Assembly: GCA_902729315.2 (NCBI GenBank)
Contig: LR746279.1
Coordinates: forward strand, 1,192,001 to 1,256,000
Reading direction: 5' to 3'
DNA length: 64,000 bases
Source: Spirodela intermedia
Lineage: Eukaryota > Streptophyta > Magnoliopsida > Alismatales > Araceae
Under the pieces are notes generated by a model. That model was not told the origin of the DNA and ran no database searches. It saw only the letters and a program-made list of their open reading frames with translations. The position numbers were made by a program, and so were the translations under genes. Position 1 is the stretch's first letter, and each line of letters opens with the position of its first letter. Shown here in pieces: positions 34,134-45,044 of the stretch.

Positions 34134-34438
34134 GGGCCGGCCTATATTTGAACGAGAATGCCGTGTCGTCCAGCGGAGCTTAGAAGAAGGTGACTCGGAG
34201 CTTAGAAGAAGGTGACTCGGAGCCCCCTTTCCGTCATTTTAGCGAAAAACAGGCAAGCTCGGTTATTAAGAAAACGGAACCTGGATCGGTGCTCCATACA
34301 ATTCCTTGAATTGGGCAGGATTCATGTACAGCCCTGTTTGGAAATTCCATAATGAATTTCTTTGGTTGCAGAATAGGAGGAGGGGCTCCCTTCCTTAGTG
34401 GTCACAAAAAGATCATAAAAATGAATGAAGACTTATCA

Positions 34439-35889
34439 GACATACCTATGGGATTTTTATAAGCTGTTCTATAAGCCCATAATGCATCTTGTAATTTTGT
34501 AGGCCAATCTTTCCTATCTGGTCTAACTATTTTTCTCAAAATTCTCTGAATTTTCCTATTTACTACTTCAGCTTGCCCATTTGTTTGGGGATGATATGGA
34601 GTGGCTACTCTATGGTGTACCCTATTCTTTTTCAATAGTTTCTTGAAATGTTTATTTATAAAATATGTTCCTCCATCACTAATAATCACTCTAAGACATC
34701 CAAATCTCGAAAAAATATTTTTTTGCACAAATTTCATCACGATTTTATGATCATTAGTTCTAGTAGGAATAGCTTCCACCCACTTCGACACATAATCAAT
34801 AGCAAGCAAAATATATTCATATTTTTCAGCTGATGGGAAAGGACCCATGAAATCTATTCCCCATACATCAAAAATTTCGACTACTAATATGTTACTCATA
34901 GGCATTTCATCTTTTTTACTCATGTTACCTATAGATTGGCATGAAATACATGTTCTAATAAATTCTATAGAATCTGTAATGATTGTAGGCCAATAAAAAC
35001 CACACTGAAAAAAATTTGCAGCTATTTTTCGTCTAGAGAAATGTCCTCCACAGTTAGATGAATGGCACATGTTAATAATGCTATGATATTCTTCTTCAGG
35101 AACACATCTCCTTAAAATTTGATCATTGCCCAAATAATATAAATCAAGATCATGCCAAAAATAATTTCTAATCTTAGAAAAGAAATGATGTTTTCTGTTC
35201 TTATCCCACTGTTTTAGAGTTTTTCCAAAAAACAAAAAATTAACAATATGTGCATACCATGGTGATGGTTGATGTTGAGCTGCCATCAATTGTTCATCTG
35301 GAAATACATCTTGTAAAGGTGCTGCATTTATTCTTGTATCACTTAATCTAGAAAGATGGTCAGCAACAACATTCTTGAAACCTTTTTTATCTTTTATTTC
35401 TAAGTCAAATTCCTGCAACAATAAAATCCATCTTAATAAACGTGGCTTTGCATCTTTCTTATTTAACAGATATTTTAATGCTGCATGATCAGTATAAATA
35501 ATAATTTTAGCTCCCAAAATATATGATCTAAACCTTTCTAACAAAAATACTACAGCTAACAACTCTTTTTCAGTCGTGGTATAATTTAATTGAGCATTGG
35601 ATATAGTTTTACTAGCATATGAAATTACTATGGGTTTTGACTCTTTTGTTTGTCCTAGAACAGCCCCCACTGCATAATTCAATGCATCACACATTATTTC
35701 AAAGGGAAGTGACCAATCAGGAGCTTGTAAAATAGGTGCCTCAGTAAGTAATCTTTTTATTTCAGAAAAAGACTCAAAACATTTCTCATCAAAATTAAAA
35801 GACACATCTTTAGATAATAGTATGGTGAGAGGTTTAGAAATTTTCAAAAAATCTTGAATAAATTTTCTATAATAACCTGCTTGACGCAA
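34439..35889 (-). pseudogene. Element 3 pol: reverse transcriptase end, RNase H, integrase
   Basis: A long open stretch (about 484 codons). It begins with the reverse transcriptase thumb ([18 protein letters not shown]). RNase H follows ([49 protein letters not shown]). The integrase zinc finger is His-His-Cys-Cys ([13 protein letters not shown] to CISCQSIG). The integrase core has WGIDFMGPF, then [10 protein letters not shown], then NGQAEV, which supply the D, D and E of the catalytic triad. It ends at [13 protein letters not shown], where L9 enters. The triad is intact. The original protein continues at 25685. This frame is the clearest evidence for the family assignment. Confidence 0.92.
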
Positions 35890-36620
35890 GAAAGATCTAA
35901 TCTATTTTATTGAATTTGGAGGTTTCATTTTAGATATAATATCAATTTTTGCTCTATCCACCTCTAAACCCCTTTCACTCACAATATGACCCAACACAAC
36001 TCCCTCTCTAACCATAAAATGTGATTTCTCCCAACTCAAAACTAATTTTTTCTCTATGCATTTCTCAAGTACATGCTGTCAATGATTTAAGCATTCATCA
36101 AATGATTCACCAAAAATAGAAAAATCGTCCATAAAAATTTTCATATATTTTCTAATCATATCAGAAAAAATAGACAACATACATCTTTGAAATGTGCCTG
36201 GAGCATTACACAGACCAAAAGGCATGCGTTTAAAAGCAAAAGTACCAAATGGACAAGTGAAAGTTGTTTTTTCTTGATCTAAAAGGTTTATATAAATTTG
36301 ATTATAACCAGAGTATCCATCCAGAAAACAAAAAAAAGTTTTTTCCAGCTAATTTTTCTAGAATTTGATCAATAAATGGTAAGGGAAAATGATCTTTTCT
36401 AGTAACTGAATTTAATTTTCTATAATCAATACAAACCCTCCAACCGGTAGTTAATCTTATTTGTATTTCATCCCCATTTTCGTTTTTTATAACCGTGATC
36501 CCTGATTTTTTCGGCACCACTTGTATAGGACTAACCCATTTGCTATCTGAAATAGGATAAATAATATCAGCAACCAGCCACTTTAAAATTTCTTTTTTTA
36601 AAATTTCCATCATGTTAGGA
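35890..36620 (-). pseudogene. Element 3 pol: reverse transcriptase
   Basis: The minus strand has MMEILKKEILKWLVADIIYP, VQVVPKKSGITV, WRVCIDYRKLNSVTRKDHFP, then after a frame break near 36340 (in a run of A) YSGYNQIYINL, CPFGTFAFKRMPFGLCNAP and the catalytic block FMDDFSIFGES. The DD pair is encoded at 36124-36129 and is intact, unlike element 1. Stops occur near 36079 and 35904. In this family the reverse transcriptase copies the element RNA from a tRNA primer in cytoplasmic particles. Confidence 0.87.
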
Positions 36621-36628
36621 TTTAATCT

Positions 36629-37400
36629 TCATTGTGGTTCCCTGCTAGTTCTAGCCCCCTCCTCTAGATATATACTATGCATGCATACACTCATATCAAT
36701 GTCCCTTAGATCGTCCATTTTCCAGCCCATAGCCTTCTTATTTTTTCGAAGTACATCTAATAATTCTTCTTCTTGTTCATCACTCAAATCAGCTGCAATA
36801 ATAATAGGAAATGAATTATTTTCCTCCAAGAACATATATTTTAAACTAGAGGGAAGAGGTTTCAACTCTAAATTCAGATGATCTTCCTCTTTCTTTTCTC
36901 CCAAATTTATATTCTCTATTTCCTCTAATTCTTCCAGCACATAGTCATCAATAACATCTGGATCATCAAAATCATCTAGAAGATCTATGGTATGACAATC
37001 ATATACTTGTGATTTCTTAAGATCATTTGGTACCTCAAAAGTTTTAATTTCTACTGATTGATCTCCACATGAAATTTTCGCAATACCTGTGGAAAAATCA
37101 ATATTCATCTTTGCTGTATGCAAAAGTGGTCTCCCTAGGATGATTGGTGTATCATAAAACTGTCCATTAAAATCCATTTCCAGCACTACAAAATCAGCTG
37201 GAAATTTACATCTTTTAACTGTCACTATCACATTTTCTAAAATACCTTTAGGATGTTTTATGGATCTATCAGCAAATTGTAAGGTAACAGTGGAAGGTTT
37301 AAGATCAGAAATATTAAATTTATCACAAATACTTGTAGGTAATAAATTAATACTAGCACCAGTGTCAAGTAAAGCTTTCTAAAAAATGGATCCACCAATA
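36629..37400 (-). pseudogene. Element 3 protease and acidic spacer
   Basis: The catalytic DTGA block (KALLDTGASINLLP) is at about 37380-37340. It is followed after some disruption by CKFPADFVVLEMDFNG and TPIILGRPLLHTAKMNID, the flap and C-terminal motif (ILGRP-L) of a pepsin-like retroviral-type protease. An acidic spacer (LLDDFDDPDVIDDYVLEELE) leads to reverse transcriptase. One stop lies just above 37381. The stretch 37231-36629 is open for 200 codons. Confidence 0.86.
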
Positions 37401-39184
37401 TCACACGAAATTAAAAGGGGCACCTGTATCTCTCAATTTATATGGTAATTGATTTAATAATAATGCACTAGCATGCATAGATAATTTTTCTACTCTAGGT
37501 GCCCTTTTTGGTGTACACATTTCTTTCAAAACTCTAGCATATTCAGGAATATGTTCAATGGCAGTAAGTAAAGGAAGACTAATTTGCACATCTTGTAAAA
37601 TTTTCTTTATTTCTTCATTGTGTTCCTTTTTCTTTCTTTCTCTAGGCTCTAGAGCTTTAGGAAATGGAATGGTTGTCCTCTCTTTCGAAATTTCCTTGGT
37701 AGAATCTATAAAATCCTCTTCTACTCCTATTTGATTTTGTTTTGGGTTGTCCATGTTTACTTTTTCTTCTAATGTTTGGAGATAAGGATTAGGTAGGATC
37801 TTACCACTCCTTAATGCATTCATTGTCCTAACATTTTCATTTCGTGAGTTTTTTCCTAGATTCATGCTACTAGACTCCCCTTGCTGAAATTCTATTATTG
37901 GGCGGTTCTCTGAATTTTCTATGGGCTGACTAGGTAGCTGTCCCTCTTCTCTCTTATTCCTAAGGGCTTCTATAATTTGTTTCTAGCGTAGTATCATTTG
38001 ATTCATAGTTTGTTGCATCATTTGATTCATAGTTTGTTGTATCATTTGGCTCATTTGCTGCATCATTTCTATAGTATTAGGTTGGGTTTGAGCGGGCTGA
38101 TTTTTTTGAAATCTGTTTTCTTATTTTGGACGAAATTCAGAGTTTGAATTGGGTCTAAGTGCTTCTGGATTTTGAATATTATTTGGGTCTCTCCATGAAA
38201 AATTATTCATCCAATTAGGATTATAAGAATTTGAAAAAGGTTTCCTATTTCTATTAAAATCGTGAGCTACTTGCACTTGTTCTTGCATAGGGTGAAATGA
38301 TTGATCATAATTATAGCATTGAAATTCAGAATAATCGTTTTCACCATACATAAGACATGTGCTATTTGAATTAGATTGAGAGTTAAGAAGCTTTCTAATA
38401 TTGTCAATAAGTAAATCAAGTTTTTCTAATCTTTGATTAATCTGATTAACCTCATTTCTAAATTTAGAATCATCATCATGATGCAATTCATAAATTCCTC
38501 TCTTCTTATCCCTGTCATATAATTCAAAAGAGGCTTGATCTCTAGAATTTTCACTTAAATTCTCATAAAGACTAGAAATCTCATCAGGAGTTTTCTCCAT
38601 AAAAGCTCCTCCACATATAGAATAAACTATATTTCTATGTTGTTCTAATAATCCATCATAAAAAATTCTATTGAGCTGCCACTTGGGTATAGCATGATGA
38701 GGACACTTTCTAAGTAAATCTTTGAATTTTTCCCATGTCTCATGTAAAGTTTCTCTTGGTCTTTGAGAAAAACTCCATATATATTTTCTCATATTTTAAG
38801 TTTTTTCTAAACGATAAAATTATCGAAGAAAGGCATGTTCTATATCTTTCCAGCTAGTTAATTCTCTATCTAATGTGAATAGCCAATGACTAGCTTTGTC
38901 CCTAAGTGTATGAGGGAATAATTTCATCTTAATAATTTCTGGTGTAACTTGAGGGAGATTAACTAAATCACAGACCATATGAATTTTTCTAAGTGGTGAT
39001 GAGGTTCCTCTAAAGGCAATCCATGAAAATTAGGGAGCATTTGAAAAATTCCTAGATTTATTTCGAATTTAATAGTGGGTGCTAATGGGACTCTAATATT
39101 GGATGCTCTTTGAAATGAATCAGGGATATAATGATTTTTCATGGCCATAGGATTGTTCTCAATTTTTCTTTTTACTTCCTTCAA
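37401..39184 (-). pseudogene. Element 3 gag
   Basis: Pieces read from right to left: capsid start with EGS-type N-terminus and IENNPMAMKNHYIPDSFQ (39184-38963); RDKASHWL region near 38900; then 38792-38121 open for 223 codons with MRKYIWSFSQRPRETLHETW, FKDLLRKCPHHAIPKWQLN and FYDGLLEQHRNIV; then the Gln/Met-rich part (38110-37980); then the SSMNLGKNSRNENVRT linker with ALEPRERKKKEHNEEIKKIL (37865-37401). It has one or two frame breaks, near 38990 and 38820. Gag would form the virus-like particle. Typical Tat/Athila layout. Confidence 0.86.
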
Positions 39185-39477
39185 GATCCATCAAAATTAA
39201 TTTTTCTTTCGGATTTTTATTTTTGACTGAAATAATGAAAGGATTTTCTAGCCTTGGATGCAAAGATCTTCTACCATGCATAAAAATCAATAAATTCGAA
39301 GGAAAAATTTAGTAATTGTTACCCTCCTTCAGTATGCTCCAGTCCTTGCCTTGCTTCTTTTTGTTACCTTTTTCTAAAAAAAAACATCAAAAAGAAAATA
39401 AAACAAGAGTTAAATTTTTTTGTGTACTCTAAGAGAAAAATAGAAAAATACTAAATATTATGCAATACATCTCTGGC

Positions 39478-39491
39478 AATGGCGCCAAAAT
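39478..39491 (-). other. Primer-binding site of element 3 (tRNA-Asp type)
   Basis: The minus strand just inside L10 reads TTTTGGCGCCATTGCCAG, near identical to the complement of the plant tRNA-Asp 3' end (TGGCGCCGTTGCCGGG). It is the best preserved primer site of the three elements. Confidence 0.85.
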
Positions 39492-39492
39492 T

Positions 39493-41117
39493 TGACGTGA
39501 CTCAGTCGTTGTATAGTATATCACGCAAATTTAAAATTTATAAAACTAGAAAATATGATTTTTCAGATATTTAGAAATATTTATGAATAAATATATCAAT
39601 TATAATTCAATAAAACTTCCAAAAATAGCGGTCATTTTCCAAGTCGATCACAGGGATGTAATATAATATCTGGTAATTATTCCGAATTTTTCTCAATGAA
39701 TACGATTTTCTATGAATTTTATACTAGGAAATGAAAAGGAAATATATTTAAAATTCATGAAAAAAATGAAATAAGGGTGCGTACGTCAGGATGATGTCAG
39801 CGCCTGGCGAACACAAATCGAGTAGAAATAGAGTTCCGCTTGGCGATTCTTATGTAAGCGATTACAGACGATTTAATTAATCAAATTAAGATCTGTAAAA
39901 GCCGGAAGAATCGTAATTGAACGGAGTATCTTTTGGTAAATTAAAATCACAAAGATTATCACTAAATGAACCGTAAAGTAAGTTGAAAGCAGGAAAACAG
40001 AATTCTGGCGTCGCGACGGCGATGCGTCGGTGATGCACCAGAATCCTGAGCGTTCGGGAGAATCGTCGTGCAGTGTCCACGGCCTCGAAGGCTCTCCTTG
40101 GGCAAAGACGACGTGGACAATCTCTAGATCTTCTCGCGAAGTCTAGAGATCAATGAAGTGGGTCGCCGAGTCATCTCCGGCGGCTATCACCTGGTGGAGC
40201 GAAAAAATGACGACTTTGCGGCTCTCCGGCGACTATCATCCGACGGAGAGGAGCTGGATGGAGGTGGGGCGCGTGTCAGGGAGCTTCATCCTCAGGTCCG
40301 CGCAGCAAGAGGAGGCTCTTCATCGCATCTACTATGCTCTCAAGAGGTGGCGACTCATCTCCCGGCAGATCGTCCTCTTCCCGACGACGGCTTGTTCGTC
40401 GATCAATCGGAGATGATTTACTCAATGGATTCAAGATCCTTTTATCGCGAATCCTTCAGCAATTTTAGTAACAATGCTCCGTGAATCGCATTGACTAGAT
40501 TTTTGCCAATGATCTAGCGATTCTGGTTGCTTAATCCCTCACCGGTGATTTGCAGGAAAGTCACGATAATCAGATAAAAATATGAGTTTTGGCTCTGGGA
40601 GGATTCGAACCCGCGCCGGTTGCCCTGCCTCTTCTGAGGAAGGTGACGGGTTTAGTCTCACATCGGTTGTGCGCCGAATTTTTGGGCGAATATATAGTAA
40701 TGCTACATTCCTAAGCAAAGTCCCTTTCTCGCACGTGTACGACCACTCCTTGCCCCACAGCCAGCTGGCTATCGGTGATGTGGAAGGGGAGTGGCGCACA
40801 CGTGCCCCCATCGGTTCAAGCTACTCGAGCCCCTACTCGCGGCTACTCTCCGACTACGCTTCCGACCCGCTTGCAGGCCCGGCTGGCCGGCGGGTCCCCT
40901 CATTTTGTAATATTTTTATTTTTATTTCTTGTTCTTCATTTATCTCAAAGTAAGACTGTAAAAATCGTATAAAATCACATAATTACCCAAAAAATCACGT
41001 TAATCAACTGAAAACTACTTTTCACACTTTAACACAAATATAAGTCTATTTATCATGAGTTAAGGCTAAAACTATATTATTTACTAATTATTAACTCATG
41101 ATAATGAAGACTTATCA
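39493..41117 (-). repeat. LTR L10 (5' LTR of element 3)
   Basis: TGACGTGACTCAG to GAAGACTTATCA on the plus strand, 1625 bp. Followed by ATGAC, the second target-site copy. Confidence 0.94.
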
Positions 41118-43290
41118 ATGACTATACCTGTGTGAGTTGGGTATACCTTATACACGACCACTCTAAGGTCGTCACTCAATATTTCACTATGCTCGAAATT
41201 CTTCGCATTGACAACACCCTCGAGTCTTCTCTCTAGACCTTCTATGCCGATCGTGGTATTATTGATTAGACCACCTATCATTATACCTCACAACAAAATA
41301 GTGTCATTGGACATAAACATCGTCAGCTCCTTGACATCACTTGTACCCTACTTCTTGAGATGAATGTCTCACACTATCGGTGGACCAACGCCCTCATGAT
41401 GATCAGTTACCTCTAGAATCGGTTTCCCTCTGCCCATCTAGGCAAGGTCATTCCCCTTTCAGGCCTCCTATTTATCTCACCCCTATTTTTCTTTCTCCTC
41501 AAGTCTTTGAATGCACTACCTTAATCAAGGATCACTCTCTTTCCTTATCCAAACTAGTCTCTCGTACTCTCAAAAAGGTCTTTCTTAGCTACTCCTGAAT
41601 GTAGAAGGGCTATCTAGTTTATTTTTCTAACACTTGTTGCTATGTTACGTCAGCTGACATCACCTTCCATGAGGAGTCTGCCTTCTTCTCCTCTACCTTC
41701 CCTCCTCCTTCTTGAGCTGCCACTTGTCCTCCACCTAGCTTTTTCCCCTTGATGGTCCTTGTAGATTCGTCTTCTTTGAATCCCTCTTGTCCATCCTCTC
41801 CACCATCACCTCCTCCTCCTAGCTCCCCATCTTCCACCTACCTCTTCCACTTCGAATGTAGATCCGTCGTCCCCCTCCTCCACCAAGCCGCCTATGCCTC
41901 CCGCTAACGTCCCCAATGCTCCTCAAGATAATCTTCATCTTTCCATTGCCATGTGCATAGGTACATGTGCTTGCTTGTACCCTACACCCTATCTCTCATA
42001 TCATTTCCTAGATCACCTTTCCCCCTCCTTTTGTACCTTTGCCCTTTCTGTGGCCTCCGAGTTGATTCTCCACTCACATGTTGAGGCGACATAGGTACCT
42101 GAGTGAAAGGTGACCATGGACTTGGAAGTAGATGTCTTAGTATCTTGAGGGACTTCGAAACTAGTTCTTTATTCGGCGAACGTCAATATCATCACGTATA
42201 AATGGGTGTTCACACTCAAATACCATCTAGATGACACTATTATATGTCACAAGACTCATTTGGTTGTTTGTGACTTCACCTAGGCATATGGCATCGACTA
42301 TACTAAGATGTTCTCCCCTATCATCTGACTCGCTTCTATCTTAGTGTTCCTTTCTCTCATCATAAATCAAGCATAGTCTCTCCACTAGTTACATATTTTT
42401 AACACATTTCTCTATAGTGATCTCGAGGAGCAGGTCAAAGAGAATCACTAAGGTGTGTTTCTTGCAAAAGGTGATTTACAGGCTCAAGTAGAGTCCACAC
42501 ACTTGATTCGCCAAGTTCAATAGTCTTCTCACCACATTTGACTTCTCGTCATGCATTGTGGATCTTACTATGCTCAAATTTAGGGTGGCCTAATTATTCT
42601 TACGATCTACGTCAGCGACATTCTTGTGACTAAGAGTGATGAGGCTAGCATTTATTCTACTAAAGCTTATTTGTAGTAGTACCTCAACATTTGTGACTTG
42701 GGGACTCTAAGATATTTTCTTGAGATTGAGTTTGCATACTAGGATAAAAAGCTCATCATGACCCAATAGAAGTATATCCTTAACATGTTTTAGGAGACTT
42801 GACTCCTTGGGTGCAAGTCATAGATTTCTCCTATAAAAGTTCATTTGCAGTTCTAGGACACTTCATCTTCACTCCTTGAGGATGGTAATCAGTACAAGCG
42901 ATTATTGGGCAAGCTAGTGTATATCTCACCATCACTCATTCCAACATCGTGTATACAATTAGTATTCTGAGTTAATTCATGCAGGAACCACGATGAGTTC
43001 ATTAGAAGGGAGCTCTACATGTTCTAACATGCATCAAGCGAGCCTCAATGAAATGACTCATCTATCAGCGACATGGTCATCTCAATGTTGAAGCCTATTT
43101 TGATGCTGCGTATGCAGGTGACAAGGGCGAACGGAAGTCTACTATGGGTTACTACACATATGTTGCAGATAACCTCATCACATGGCGATCTCAGAAATAA
43201 AGAGTGGTGTCATGCTCTAGCATAGAGTTTGAATATTGATAGGAATCAACATCACTTTGAGGACAAGGTGAAACTCATTATGGGGAGAAT
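41118..43290 (+). pseudogene. Copia integrase, reverse transcriptase and RNase H (broken)
   Basis: After element 3 the copia integrase resumes with DYTCVSWVYL. It then has YTSQQNSVIGHKHRQLLDIT, where the catalytic Glu of the usual NGVVERK has become Gly. NALMMISYL-NRFPS follows. Reverse transcriptase blocks appear around 42180-42700: YKWVFTLKYHLDDTI, AYGIDYTKMFSPI, and at 42608-42619 the active site YVSD where YVDD is expected. RNase H is near 43100-43220 (AGDKGERKSTMGYYTYVADN, LITWRSQK, VVSCSSIEFEY). A low-complexity Pro/Ser-rich linker fills 41650-42080. Stops and frame shifts throughout; dead. Confidence 0.78.
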
Positions 43291-43931
43291 TGTTAAGCCT
43301 CTATGCACTCATTTTAGAAGGAAGAAGACCTAAGTTCAACTAGGGAATAACTGAAGGTGAGATTATAGGGGACTCCTAATAGACTAAAGGAATAATAAGA
43401 GCTTCACAAACAATGCACATGGGCTACCTCAGAATAAAGAAGGGCATACATAAAGGAAAGGAGGAGAAAGAATGCACCTTTGGAGAAAGTGATTCATCAA
43501 GCATGTACTTATTATTATCTTAGATCTAAGGCAATTGAATTTGATTTTCTTTGATCTCTCCCCTCTCTTCTTCTATCTTACCCACTTCAGATGGGCAGAT
43601 GACTGCAGCCTCCACCCCTAGCAGAAGTGAATCAGAAGCCCCCAATTGGTGGAGATGCTTTGTAGGTCCTAATCTTCTGGTTGGCAGCCCGAATGTGAGC
43701 GGACAGAGGCTAGAACCGTCGCATAGGAGGCCATCGCCACTTCGCTGCCTCTTCCTTCTCAAGTTCCTCCAATCTTCTAGAGATTCAGAAGCTCCCATGT
43801 ACCTTAATGCTTCCCCATAGACATGAAGTTCTGAGCTTCACATCGCTCAGAACTGTAGTCTACATAAGTAGGCTTTCATTTGTACGGTTTGAACTTTTTC
43901 TCTTAACAAGAGGCAAGCAGAGTCGTTCATC
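43291..43931 (+). repeat. Probable 3' LTR of the copia element
   Basis: TGGGGAGAAT, a purine-rich tract, is followed by TGTTAAGCC, a usual copia LTR opening, just downstream of RNase H. ACATAAGTAGGC near 43864 could be the promoter, and CGTTCATCA near 43931 a possible end. I cannot find a matching left LTR, so the boundary is a guess. Confidence 0.4.
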
Positions 43932-44444
43932 ATAATTAGTTAATTAGAGGCCTAAAATTCAGTTTATAAAACTTATTGGGCTTGTGGGCCTATTTATGTG
44001 GGCTGGCCCAATAATGGGATGACGATTGGGCTTGTCGACAGGTTCTATGGTCCAGCCCAATAATGGGATGTTTGGGGCCAGTCCGGGCCTCGGAAAAGCG
44101 GTCCACTGAGATTGGAGTATTTCAGCTGTTCCGCTGGAACAGTTTTGGATTAACGAGGATCTGTCCGTTGACTCGCTGTTTTCTTCCCCGACGACTACCA
44201 TAGATGCTACGACTTTACCAATGACTCCCGTCGCTGGCTCGCAACAAAGGAGCCATTGATCCCCGAATCGTGGATTATGGTCCCTTCTCTCTCTCGCTCT
44301 CTCTCTGTGTATATATGTGTATGCATGCCTTCATCTATGCATCTCTCTACAATTAAGCCACGAAGGGTCAAGAAAAACCAAAAAAGTGTATAGTTTATGC
44401 AGTTATCCTTCAGCCGGATCGTGGCTTTAGGCTGACCTGGGAAT
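43932..44444. promoter_or_regulatory. Cluster of TCP-type site II motifs between the TE nest and the gene segment
   Basis: TGGGCC at 43985-43990 and GGCCCA at 44005-44010 lie near several TGGGCTT/AGCCCAATAATGGGATG repeats (44006-44023 and about 44053-44070). GGCCCA/TGGGCC are the site II elements bound by TCP factors in plant housekeeping promoters. No convincing coding exon follows on either side, so which transcript it would drive is open. The rest of the stretch holds no gene I can support. Confidence 0.45.
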
Positions 44445-44470
44445 TCTCTCTCTCTCTCTCTCTCTCTCTC
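44445..44470. repeat. CT microsatellite
   Basis: About 13 CT units, followed by CCCTCCCTCC. A shorter CT tract lies at about 44289-44306 and another at about 44745-44780. Confidence 0.9.
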
Positions 44471-44908
44471 CCTCCCTCCATCTCGCTGGCTAGCTCCGAA
44501 AGCATGCACGTTGACAACCTCTCTCTGCCGTGTTTAACGAGAGGTTCACTGTCCACGACACTGGAGCTATCATCCCGAAGATATCTTCGCCGCCCCCCAC
44601 CCCGGTCCCCACCGTCGATCTTGCCGGCCGACCGCCGCACGTGCCGCTTCAGCGGCGAACATGTGAGTCGACAAGGACCACCCATTCAATTACCCCGACT
44701 TCGTAGTTTCCTCCTCCTGAAGCCCCCCACCAGGTGCTCCATCTCCCTCTGTCTCTCTCTCTCTCTGTCTCTCTCTTCAGTGTTCATCATTTATTGGTCT
44801 CAGACATATTTAAAGCTCTCTCAGCTCACTGAGGAAGGAGATGGCTCTATTCATAATGGGTAAGTTATGCACAGGGAGGTGCACCATTTTCTGTGATGAA
44901 CTCCATCT

Positions 44909-44918
<10 letters not shown>
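44471..44918. other. No supported gene; 3' flank of the RGF gene
   Basis: Moderately GC-rich sequence with CT tracts. Open frames on both strands look like low-complexity readings. Part of it may be the 3' end of the minus-strand RGF transcript. Confidence 0.4.

Positions 44919-44968
<50 letters not shown>
44919..44968. repeat. CT microsatellite with CTAT tail
   Basis: About 25 CT units followed by four CTAT units, probably in the 3' flank or untranslated region of the minus-strand RGF gene. Confidence 0.92.
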
Positions 44969-44980
<12 letters not shown>

Positions 44981-45044
44981 ACATCTGTATTCTCTGTCTG
45001 CGATCGTTTATAGACCGTTTTCGGCGGTACTCTGCTCGCAGAGA

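Larger units (their letters stand above)
27294..34423. other. Nuclear insert of plant mitochondrial DNA (NUMT), 7.13 kb
   Basis: The block has a complete mitochondrial trnS(UGA) and recognisable parts of nad5, atp9, sdh4 and atp4, a plastid psbC fragment, and transposon scraps of the sort plant mitochondrial genomes carry. It also has short dispersed repeats: a 34-bp direct repeat (29615-29648 and 33451-33484), a 33-bp inverted repeat (29650-29682 and 32718-32750), a 28-bp inverted repeat (27811-27838 and 33772-33799) and a 22-bp tandem duplication (34174-34217). Between the named fragments (27472-28550, 28683-29324, 29418-30494, 30582-32071, 33052-33687, 33757-34022, 34134-34423) I recognise nothing. 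The base composition differs clearly from the AT-rich LTR on both sides. Confidence 0.9.
25686..34438 (-). repeat. Solo LTR L9 in element 3 integrase, interrupted by mitochondrial DNA
   Basis: LTR sequence runs 25686-27293, then a foreign block, then the last 15 bases of the LTR at 34424-34438. GACAT at 25681-25685 and 34439-34443 is a perfect target duplication, which proves that both LTR pieces come from one insertion and that the block between them arrived later. Thirteen LTR bases (ATTAACTCATGAT) are missing at the junction. Confidence 0.94.
20455..41117 (-). mobile_element. Element 3: autonomous-type Ty3/gypsy (Tat/Athila-like), complete with both LTRs
   Basis: Reading leftwards from 41117: 5' LTR L10 (39493-41117), primer site (39478-39491), gag (39184-37866), linker and protease (37865-36629), reverse transcriptase (36620-35890), RNase H and integrase (35889-34439, continued at 25685-25338), long 3' untranslated region (23716-21996), polypurine tract, 3' LTR L7 (20455-21983). 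ATGAC at 20450-20454 and at 41118-41122 is a perfect target duplication. Without the insertions L8 and L9 plus mitochondrial DNA, the element is about 10.3 kb. It is the best preserved copy here, but a frame shift near 36340, scattered stops and two insertions in or after integrase make it inactive. Confidence 0.93.
17095..43931 (+). mobile_element. Degenerate Ty1/copia element, split by L6 and element 3
   Basis: Order on the plus strand is gag (about 17230-17640), protease (18066-18108), then L6, pre-integrase domain and integrase start (19846-20454), then element 3, rest of integrase, reverse transcriptase and RNase H (41123-43230), and a probable 3' LTR from 43291. The domain order protease-integrase-reverse transcriptase is diagnostic for copia. 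Removing L6 and element 3 restores continuity at both places. No 5' LTR is recognisable on the left, so that end is probably truncated. It is the oldest layer of this part of the nest. The right boundary is uncertain. Confidence 0.8.
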
